NCBI GenBank assembly: GCA_035939575.1
Contig: DASZFS010000165.1
Span: 1-8,155, forward strand
Origin: DATKHR01 sp035939575
Lineage (GTDB): Bacteria; Acidobacteriota; Vicinamibacteria; Vicinamibacterales; CAVVIG01
DNA length: 8,155 nt
Direction of reading: 5' to 3'
Shown here: in pieces, positions 1 to 6,035 of the stretch
Layout: every line of letters begins with the position of its first letter
How positions within the stretch are numbered: position 1 is the first letter of the stretch
Notes under the pieces: model-generated
The model's database searches: none
Seen by the model: the letters and a program-made list of their open reading frames with translations, nothing else
What the model was told of the DNA's origin: nothing
Translations under genes and position numbers: made by a program

Positions 1-1583
1 AGCACGGCCACAGCCTCTGGCATGCGCCCGGTCGCGCGCAGCATGAACGCCAGGCGATCGTACGCGACGGTCAAGTCGGGCCGCTCCTGCACGACCCGCC
101 GGAGTATGTTGATGGCCTCGGCGCTGCTCCCAGGGTCCCCAGGGCCTCCCGGGCTCGCGCGCGACCAGGCGGCCATGGCGTCGTCGAGCGCCGCGTTCAG
201 GTGAACGAGGCGTTTTGGATCGTCCGCAGCCGTATACGCGCGTGCCGGCCTCGGCGAAGAGCCGACCACATAGCCGAGCGAGCGGAGACGCGCCTCCGCG
301 TCGGCGTCTACGCCGGTCGGTGCGATCGGCGTCCCCGCGCTGGCCAGCCGATCCAGTGCCGACTCCAGGACGCGCGCGCGGTCGGGCTGCGCCGCGTAGA
401 TATTCTTTGCCTCCGTCGGGTCGACGGATAGGTCATAGAGCTCCGGGATCGGCAGGTCGATCAGCTTGAGGCGATCGACGACTACGCCCTTGAGCGGCGC
501 CCAGCCTCGCGTGAGGTTGGCGTTCAAGGCTTCGAAGTACGAGGGCGCGCGATCGAAGGTCCGCTCGCCGCTGATGAACGGGCGGAGGCTCCGGCCGTCG
601 GTCGGCGCGGGTGTCTGCACGCCAACGAGATCGAGGACCGTGGGCATGATGTCCACGAGCCTGGCCGGGCCCTCGAACGTCCCTGGACGCAGCGCTCCGG
701 CAGACCAGAAGACAAGGGGGACGCGCAGCGTCGACTCGTACGCGAAGAGACCGTGCGTCCGCTCACCATGTTCGCCGAGCGACTCGCCGTGGTCGGACGT
801 GACGACGACGAGCGTGCGATCGAGCGCACCTGCGGCGCTCAGTCGATCGAGGAACGCGCCCAGCGCCGCGTCGGCGTAGGCAATTTCGCCGGCGTACAGA
901 TCAGCCGCGTAGCGCGACCGGTATGGCTCGGGAGGGGCGTAAGGTTCGTGCGGGTCGTAGAGGTGGACCCATGCCAACCAGGGGACTGGGGGCTGGGGGT
1001 TGGGGGGCGGTTGAGCGCCCAGAATCCAGTCGGCAGCCGGCGCCAGTACTTGCTCCGCGGTACGCTGAACGACCTCGAGGTCTGCACCGTTGCCGAGCAT
1101 CCGGTCGTCGTACACGTCGAAGCCCGCGTTGAGGCCGAAGCGCGCGTCGAGCACGAACGCGCCGACGAAGGCGCCGGTGCGGTAGCCGGCGGCTTTCAAC
1201 GCCTTCGCGAGCGTCGACCGTGTGTTATCAAGCCGAAACGTGCCGTTGTCGCGAACGCCGTTCGAGAATGGGTAGAGCCCGGTCATGATCGTCGCGTGCG
1301 AGGGCAGCGTCAGCGGCACGTGTGAATACGCGGCCGCCGCCCGGAGTCCCTCTCGTGCCAGACGATCGATCGCCGGCGTCAAACCGAGGGGGCTGCCGTA
1401 CGCGCCCACGCGGTCGGCGCGGAGCGTGTCGATGGTGACGAGGAGGACATTGCCGCCGCGGAGGGCCCCGGCCGCCAGAGGCTGGGCAGCCGACTGTTGC
1501 CTGCGAGAACGCCAGAGGACCGCGCCCGCCAGACCCGCGACCAGTGCGACGAGCGCGACGAGAGCAATGAGCCGGGTTCTCAC
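1..1583 (-). CDS. Membrane-anchored sulfatase-like (alkaline phosphatase superfamily) hydrolase with TPRs, gene D, C-terminus off the window
   Basis: Seen: 527 codons are visible and the frame is open to the left edge. The start is GTG at 1583, chosen because it overlaps the stop of the upstream gene as GTGA. An N-terminal hydrophobic stretch with a repeated LVA unit (residues about 5-23) followed by WRSRR suggests a signal anchor with the enzyme in the periplasm. The catalytic domain spans about 44-415: VTIDTLRAD (Asp52), TLPSH with Thr92 at the nucleophile position, HLYDPH (His207, His212), DHGESLGEHG (Asp264, His265) and His277. The motif LRSLGYV near 433 closes the domain, and TPRs begin near 487. 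Oddities are a proline-rich insertion at 192-201 encoded by a 7-base repeat and a PGG-PGD-PGS insertion near 478-486. It is the closest paralogue of gene C. Family knowledge: formylglycine sulfatases need CxPxR, which is absent, so a phosphodiesterase- or phosphotransferase-like activity is possible. The substrate is unknown. Confidence 0.9.
   Translation of the reverse strand, partial: MRTRLIALVALVALVAGLAGAVLWRSRRQQSAAQPLAAGALRGGNVLLVTIDTLRADRVGAYGSPLGLTPAIDRLAREGLRAAAAYSHVPLTLPSHATIMTGLYPFSNGVRDNGTFRLDNTRSTLAKALKAAGYRTGAFVGAFVLDARFGLNAGFDVYDDRMLGNGADLEVVQRTAEQVLAPAADWILGAQPPPNPQPPVPWLAWVHLYDPHEPYAPPEPYRSRYAADLYAGEIAYADAALGAFLDRLSAAGALDRTLVVVTSDHGESLGEHGERTHGLFAYESTLRVPLVFWSAGALRPGTFEGPARLVDIMPTVLDLVGVQTPAPTDGRSLRPFISGERTFDRAPSYFEALNANLTRGWAPLKGVVVDRLKLIDLPIPELYDLSVDPTEAKNIYAAQPDRARVLESALDRLASAGTPIAPTGVDADAEARLRSLGYVVGSSPRPARAYTAADDPKRLVHLNAALDDAMAAWSRASPGGPGDPGSSAEAINILRRVVQERPDLTVAYDRLAFMLRATGRMPEAVAV
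127..153. repeat. Three tandem 9-base units encoding PGx triplets in gene D
   Basis: Units at 127-135, 136-144 and 145-153 follow YYYCCMGGG-like patterns and encode PGG-PGD-PGS on the minus strand. They lie in the linker just before the first TPR helix. Gene C has a shorter linker at this point. Confidence 0.65.
981..1010. repeat. In-frame G-rich 7-base repeat inside gene D
   Basis: Four 7-base units of the form GGGGNNY begin at 981, 988, 995 and 1002, with GG trailing. On the coding strand they read as CCCC-rich codons giving PPPNPQPPVP (residues 192-201), directly before WLAWVHL. Gene B has a shorter loop at this point. The unit resembles the CCCCA-type heptanucleotide repeats known from cyanobacteria. 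Confidence 0.8.
1580..1583 (-). other. GTGA stop/start overlap coupling genes C and D
   Basis: The TGA stop of gene C (1582-1580) shares bases with the GTG start of gene D (1583-1581). This four-base overlap usually reflects translational reinitiation by the same ribosome, and it supports the GTG start given for D. Confidence 0.8.
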
Positions 1584-3799
1584 GGGGCGCCCCGCTCCAG
1601 GCGCGCCAGCGCCTGCTTCACTGCAGCGATGTCACGTGCGTAGCGCTCCGGCGGCGCTTCGTTCGCAAATCGCCGCAGATACGGAATCGCGTCCGACGGT
1701 GTGCCGCTTCCAGCGGCGAGCATGCCGAGGTTGAAGAGCAGGTCGTAGTCGCGGGGAAGGAGCCGCTCGGCGCGCCGCCACGCGTCGATCGCGGCGGCCG
1801 GGTCCTGCTTGGCCAGCGCTGCGCCCAAGGCGTGCCAGGCGTCGCCGTACGTCGGCTCCCTGTCGACCGCGTGTCGCAGCGCGTCGACCGCCGCAGTGGG
1901 ACGGCCGCTTTGCAGCTCGAACAGCCCGAGGTTGTACCAGGCAGTCGCGGCCGTTGGATTCTGCTTCGTCAATTGCTCAAAGAGCGCCCGCGCGGCGTCC
2001 GATCGGCCCAGCGCCGCGTCAACGACCGCCAGGTCCTGGAGAAGGTCGGGGCTCCCATCGCCCGAACGACGGGCCTGGTCGAGCGTCGTCGCCGCGCCGC
2101 GGAGGTCGCCCGCGTCCCTCAGCGCGGCACCGAGCCTGCCCAGTATTTCCGGCGACTCGGCTTGCGCCGGCGGCGCTTCACGCAACATCTGCACCGCATC
2201 GCGGCTTCGTCCGACGCTCAGGAGGACCGTCGCAGCGCTGGTGCGAGCGGACATGAAGTCGGGGCGCGCGGCGAGGACGCTCGTCAAGAGCGCCAGCGCT
2301 TCGGATGGCCGGCCTTCCTCGAAGTCGGTCAGCGCGGAATTGAAGCGCTCATTCAGCGACACCAGGCGTTTGGGGTCATCCGCCAACGTCGGGGGCGTTC
2401 TGGAAGCCGACGATCCGCCAACGTAGCCGAGCGAGCGCAGCCGTGCGGCGGCGTCCCTATCGAGGCTGTCGAGCCTGTCGTGTTTGTCGAGCCTGTCGAG
2501 CGCAGTTGTCGGCGCCGCCCTGCCGCGTCCCGCGCTGAACTGCTCGAGCGTGCGCCGCAGCGCACCCACTCGACCGCCGGCGTCCTCGCCCATGCGGTTG
2601 CGCTGTTCGCCGGCGTCGGCGGTGAGGTCATAGAGTTCTGCATCAGGCAGGTCGATGTATTTCCACCCGTTCTGAACGACGCCGGTGAGCGGCGCCCATC
2701 CGCGGGTCAGGGACGCATCGAGCGCCTCGATATACAACGCGCGGCCGCTATCTGTATCGCCCACGAGCGATCGGCCATCAAGGTCGCCCGGTACATCGGC
2801 GCCCGTCAGATCCAGGATGGTCGGCACGATATCGGTGTGGGCGACGGGCAGATCGACGACCGCAGGCCCGATCCCGGGCGCGTTCAGGACGAATGGCACG
2901 CGAACGGTGGAATCGTACGCGAACAAGCCGTGAGTCGTCTCGCCATGCTCGCCGAGCGATTCACCGTGATCGGAGGTCACCACGACCAGGGTGCGATCCA
3001 TGTGCCCGGCGGCGGCAAGCCGCGTCAGCAGGGCGCCGACCATCGCATCGGCATAGGCGACCTCTGCGTCGTACGGGCTTCGGCCGGCGCGGTATTCGGC
3101 GGGAGCGTCATAGGGAGCGTGCGGGTCGAACAGGTGGACCCAGGCAAACCATGGCTGATGGCTGAGGGCTGTAGGCTGAGTGGCGGTTGTTATCCAGTCG
3201 CCCGCGGCCTTCACGACATCAGCGCCGCGGCGCTCCGCGAAATGAAACGACGCCTGGCCGGTGTGCGGCAAGCGGTCGTCGTACTCGTCGAAGTCACGGG
3301 CGAGACCAAATCGGGCGTCGAGCACGAACGCGCCGATGAACGCGCCCGTGCGGTAGCCGCCTCGCTTGAGAAAGGTCGCCAGCGTGGGCACGTGTTCGTC
3401 GAGCTTGAACGTCGTGTTGTTCCGGACGCCGCTTCGCGGCGGCGTCAAGCCCGTCAGGATCGAGGTGTGAGCTGGGAGCGTCATCGGCACGTGCGAATAC
3501 GCGTGAGCGTACCGGACACCGCTGGCGGCAAGGCGGTCGAGCGTTGGCGTCAAGCCGGCGCGGTTCCCGTACGCGCCGACTCGATCGACGCGCAGCGTGT
3601 CGATCGTGACCAACAGCACGTTGTAGCCACCGAGCGCGCCTCGATGCAGTGCTGGCCGGCCGCTGCTGACGCAGCCCGCCGCGACGACGACGACGACGAT
3701 CAATGGCGCGAGCAGGCGCCGGCGGTCATTGCCGCCCGCCGCGCGTAGCGCCGCGGGCGGTGTCGGCGAAGGCACGGCGCGCTTCGGCGCGGATGGCAT
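1580..3799 (-). CDS. Lipoprotein sulfatase-like (alkaline phosphatase superfamily) hydrolase with TPRs, gene C
   Basis: Seen: 739 residues from ATG 3799, which has AGGAAG at 3808-3803 just upstream. A further in-frame ATG lies at 3850, and GTG at 3775 lacks a ribosome site. A basic patch (RRR, 26-28), a hydrophobic run and AAGC with Cys43 form a lipobox, so the mature enzyme is probably lipid-anchored outside the inner membrane. The catalytic domain (about 60-425) has Asp67 (VTIDTLRAD), Thr107 in TLPAH, His222 and His227 (HLFDPH), Asp277-His278 in DHGESLGEHG, and His290. LRSLGYVGG sits near 454-462, then about seven TPRs (483-715). In-frame repeat insertions lie near 205-217 and 434-448. The start overlaps gene B by 74 bases and the long N-terminal region before the lipobox is abnormal; a one-base indel near 3720 may have destroyed an ATGA-coupled start at 3729. 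The name 'sulfatase' is doubtful because CxPxR is missing. The substrate is unknown. Confidence 0.9.
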   Translation of the reverse strand: MPSAPKRAVPSPTPPAALRAAGGNDRRRLLAPLIVVVVVAAGCVSSGRPALHRGALGGYNVLLVTIDTLRVDRVGAYGNRAGLTPTLDRLAASGVRYAHAYSHVPMTLPAHTSILTGLTPPRSGVRNNTTFKLDEHVPTLATFLKRGGYRTGAFIGAFVLDARFGLARDFDEYDDRLPHTGQASFHFAERRGADVVKAAGDWITTATQPTALSHQPWFAWVHLFDPHAPYDAPAEYRAGRSPYDAEVAYADAMVGALLTRLAAAGHMDRTLVVVTSDHGESLGEHGETTHGLFAYDSTVRVPFVLNAPGIGPAVVDLPVAHTDIVPTILDLTGADVPGDLDGRSLVGDTDSGRALYIEALDASLTRGWAPLTGVVQNGWKYIDLPDAELYDLTADAGEQRNRMGEDAGGRVGALRRTLEQFSAGRGRAAPTTALDRLDKHDRLDSLDRDAAARLRSLGYVGGSSASRTPPTLADDPKRLVSLNERFNSALTDFEEGRPSEALALLTSVLAARPDFMSARTSAATVLLSVGRSRDAVQMLREAPPAQAESPEILGRLGAALRDAGDLRGAATTLDQARRSGDGSPDLLQDLAVVDAALGRSDAARALFEQLTKQNPTAATAWYNLGLFELQSGRPTAAVDALRHAVDREPTYGDAWHALGAALAKQDPAAAIDAWRRAERLLPRDYDLLFNLGMLAAGSGTPSDAIPYLRRFANEAPPERYARDIAAVKQALARLERGAP
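2456..2500. repeat. Five tandem 9-base units encoding LDR-like triplets in gene C
   Basis: Units of consensus CCTGTCGAG (plus strand) start at 2456, 2465, 2474, 2483 and 2492. On the coding strand each gives an LDR-like triplet (LDR, LDK, HDR, LDS, LDR; residues 434-448). They sit between the catalytic domain and the LRSLGYVGG motif, and genes B and D lack them. Confidence 0.85.
3151..3185. repeat. In-frame 7-base repeat (ATGGCTG-type) inside gene C
   Basis: Units start at 3151, 3158, 3165, 3172 and 3179; the first two are exact ATGGCTG and the rest are degraded. The repeat encodes part of a loop (residues about 205-217, ...QPTALSHQP...) just before the WFAWVHL strand of the catalytic domain. 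It is the same unit as in the gap at 5967-6029. Confidence 0.75.
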
Positions 3800-5951
3800 C
3801 TGCTTCCTGTCGGTTGCCGAGCGTCGTGAAGATCCGCGCAGCGAGCGCATACGCGTCCGGTGACGGCGCCAGACTGAGCATGTCGTGCAGCGCCTGCTGC
3901 GCCGCGTCGGGACGGTCGGTTGCCTGGTAGAGCATTGCGAGCCCGCCGCGCGCGCGGGTGTTCAGAGGAAAAAGCCGCAGCTCCTCGTTGTAGGCCACTT
4001 CCGCGTCGTGGTACCGCTCGAGGCGGCTCAGAGTGTCGCCAGCGTAGTAGTACAGCTCGGGCACCGGCCGCGAACCAGGATTCCTCAGCTCCGCGATTGC
4101 CTGCTCGAACGACAGCATCGCGTCGCCGAAGCGGCCCTGATCGTACAGGATGCGCCCTTCTATGAACGCCGCAACCGGCATCGTCGAATCTGCCTCCTCG
4201 GCGCGACCGGCCTCTGCCCGCGCTGTTTCCGGGTCGTGCTGTGCCAGCGCGATGCGGGCGAGGAGCTCGTGCGCCGAGGCGCGCGCCCGCGGGTCTTTGT
4301 CGCCGGCGGTCTGGGCGGCCAGCTCGGCGTGCTCGCGCGCGTCGCCGTACTTTCGCAGCTTGAGCAGCGCCCCGGCCGCGGCCAGATGGGGCTGTGGCTC
4401 GGACGGCCTCAGCTCGATGTAGTGCTTGCAAGCGTCGAGCACCTGGTCGAATCGATCGACGCGCGTCGCGAACGCTGCCAGCTGTGCCCAGACGTCGGCC
4501 ATCTCGGCGTCCTCGCGGAGAATCTGTCGCAGCACGCCGATCGCCGCTCCCCACTGCCGCTCGGCGGCGAGATCGACCGCCTGCCGGTAGCGCTCGAGGA
4601 TTTCGCGCTTGTCCTTCGGGTCTGGCAGCTCTTCGCCGCTCGAGAGATCGCCGGTGCCCGCGTCGGCTCGAGCGCCGACATACCCGAGCGCTTGAAGCCG
4701 CTCGCGGGCGTCGGCGGATACCGGTGCCGGCGCCTGGATGGCGGCCCCCGCCGTGACCCGTTCGAGGACGCCTCGCATCGCTTCCTGCGCCTGCGATCGC
4801 TCCCCGGCGATGTTCGCGCGCTCGTGCGGGTCGCGCTCCAGGTCGTAGAGCTCTTCTCTCGGCGCCTTGATGTAGCGATAGCGCTCGTCGGTGAGCGCGG
4901 TCAGCTCGCTCCACCCGAAGTGATAGCGCGCGTACAGCGCTTCCGAATAGACAGGCGTCGCTTCCAGGTGGCCCGTGCCCTCGAGGAGCGGCTTCAGCGA
5001 CCGCCCGCGAAGCTGTCCGGGGATCGGCGCCTTGACGAAGTCGAGGACCGTCGGGACCAGGTCGATGAGCTGCACGAGATCCCCGGTCCGGCGGCCCGCC
5101 CCGACATTGCCCTCCTGCTTGACGATGAGCGGCACATGGACTGATTCCTCGTACACGAAGAGGCCGTGTTCCTGCTCACCGTGGTCGCCGAGGCCTTCAC
5201 CGTGGTCCGAGAGCAGGACGATCGTCGATCGGTCGTACAGCTGGTGGGTCTTGAGGTACTTCACCAGACTGCCGACGATCTCGTCCGCGTAAGCGATCTC
5301 ACCGTCGTACGGCGCGTACGCGGCGAATCGGTCGGGCGGCGCGTAGGGCTTGTGCGGTTCGTATAGGTGCAGGAAAAGAAACGCGCGCGACGTGCCGACG
5401 CTATCGAGCCATTTTTCGGCGATCGATTCCGACACGGCGCCGTCGCGCTGTACCTGCTCGGGCGTGGTGTCGGCGGCGGAAGTCGGCATGTCACCGTCGA
5501 AGAAGTCGAAGCCTTGTGCGATGCCTGTCTCCTTGCGGAGCACGTAGGCCGAGACGACGCCGCCAGTGGCGAAGCCGCGATCCCGCAACATCTGCGGCAG
5601 CAGCCGCTCGCCGGCCTTCACCGTGAAGCCCACATTGCCCCTGACGCCGGTCTCGAACGGGAGTCGTCCCGCGAGCAGCGCCGCGTGCGCGGGGAGCGTC
5701 TCGGGCGCATGCGAGTACGCCCGCTCGAAGAGGACACCATTGGCGGCGAGCGAGTCGATGGCCGGCGTCTTGAGCTTCTTGTAGCCGTAGGCCGGCAGGT
5801 GGTCGGCCCTCAGCGTGTCAATGGAGATGACAATGATGGGGCCGCTGACCGGCGCTGAGGCCCGCGCATACCGCCAGCCGCCGGCCGCCGCCAGACTGAC
5901 GGCGAGAGCGACGAGAGCCAGGATGAAGGTGTAGCGGAGGGGACGGGACAC
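3726..5951 (-). CDS. Membrane-anchored sulfatase-like (alkaline phosphatase superfamily) hydrolase with TPRs, gene B
   Basis: Seen: 741 residues from GTG 5951, the first start codon before the hydrophobic N-terminus; no clear Shine-Dalgarno sequence precedes it. RPLRY followed by a hydrophobic stretch (about 8-25) and WRYAR suggests an uncleaved signal anchor with a periplasmic enzyme. The catalytic domain (39-405) shows ISIDTLRAD (Asp45), TLPAH (Thr85 at the nucleophile position), HLYEPH (His195, His200), SDHGEGLGDHG (Asp249, His250) and His262. ALGYVGA follows at 421-427, then about eight TPR-like helical repeats (451-728). It is the most divergent of the three paralogues and lacks the tandem-repeat insertions found in C and D. 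It is first of the three, 84 bases after gene A, and its end overlaps the start of gene C, so it is probably co-expressed with them. CxPxR is absent, so Thr-based phosphoester chemistry is as plausible as sulfate-ester hydrolysis. The substrate is unknown. Confidence 0.92.
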   Translation of the reverse strand: MSRPLRYTFILALVALAVSLAAAGGWRYARASAPVSGPIIVISIDTLRADHLPAYGYKKLKTPAIDSLAANGVLFERAYSHAPETLPAHAALLAGRLPFETGVRGNVGFTVKAGERLLPQMLRDRGFATGGVVSAYVLRKETGIAQGFDFFDGDMPTSAADTTPEQVQRDGAVSESIAEKWLDSVGTSRAFLFLHLYEPHKPYAPPDRFAAYAPYDGEIAYADEIVGSLVKYLKTHQLYDRSTIVLLSDHGEGLGDHGEQEHGLFVYEESVHVPLIVKQEGNVGAGRRTGDLVQLIDLVPTVLDFVKAPIPGQLRGRSLKPLLEGTGHLEATPVYSEALYARYHFGWSELTALTDERYRYIKAPREELYDLERDPHERANIAGERSQAQEAMRGVLERVTAGAAIQAPAPVSADARERLQALGYVGARADAGTGDLSSGEELPDPKDKREILERYRQAVDLAAERQWGAAIGVLRQILREDAEMADVWAQLAAFATRVDRFDQVLDACKHYIELRPSEPQPHLAAAGALLKLRKYGDAREHAELAAQTAGDKDPRARASAHELLARIALAQHDPETARAEAGRAEEADSTMPVAAFIEGRILYDQGRFGDAMLSFEQAIAELRNPGSRPVPELYYYAGDTLSRLERYHDAEVAYNEELRLFPLNTRARGGLAMLYQATDRPDAAQQALHDMLSLAPSPDAYALAARIFTTLGNRQEADAIRAEARRAFADTARGATRGGRQ
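3803..3808 (-). promoter_or_regulatory. Candidate ribosome binding site for gene C start at 3799
   Basis: On the minus strand AGGAAG lies within gene B coding sequence, with AGGA five bases before ATG 3799. It is the main support for choosing 3799 over the GTG at 3775. Confidence 0.45.
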
Positions 5952-5966
5952 GACGGACCGTCAAGG

Positions 5967-6029
5967 CATGGCTGATGCTAATGGCTGATGGCTGATGGTC
6001 AATGGACGAAGCCATCAACCATCAGCCAT
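5967..6029. repeat. 7-base repeat (ATGGCTG-type) in both orientations forming a hairpin
   Basis: ATGGCTG units and variants occur at about 5968-6007 on the plus strand, followed by inverted copies (GCCATCA-like) at 6011-6029. ATGGCTGATGG (5988-5998) pairs perfectly with CCATCAGCCAT (6019-6029), and four further inner pairs close a short loop. CATGGCTGATG (5967-5977) can pair with 6020-6030 as an alternative. The hairpin begins seven bases after gene A's stop on the minus strand. There is no T-tract, so it is not a standard intrinsic terminator. It may stabilise or process the A mRNA relative to B-C-D, or simply be a dispersed repeat. Confidence 0.75.
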
Positions 6030-6035
6030 GACACG

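Noticed and set aside
3426..3447. Intragenic inverted repeat with an 8-base stem in gene C (GACGCCGC and its complement)
   Set aside because: It is in GC-rich coding sequence where such stems arise by chance, and no regulatory context is visible.
1832..3748. Long plus-strand open frame (638 codons) opposite gene C
   Set aside because: It lies exactly antisense to a gene with clear enzyme and TPR motifs. The predicted protein is rich in Arg, Val and Gly, has no recognisable domain, and is explained by GC-rich third positions of gene C.
3700..4914. Minus-strand open frame (404 codons) overlapping gene B in another frame
   Set aside because: The composition is Arg/Ala/Gly-rich, as expected from a shifted reading of GC-rich coding DNA. 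Only its last ATG (3729) is of interest, as the lost start of gene C.
3885..5144. Plus-strand open frame (419 codons) opposite gene B
   Set aside because: It is an antisense shadow of gene B with no signal, domain or ribosome site.
5988..6029. Hairpin after gene A as an intrinsic terminator
   Set aside because: No T-tract follows on the minus strand, and the stem is built from a repeat unit found elsewhere in coding DNA; kept only as a repeat/hairpin.
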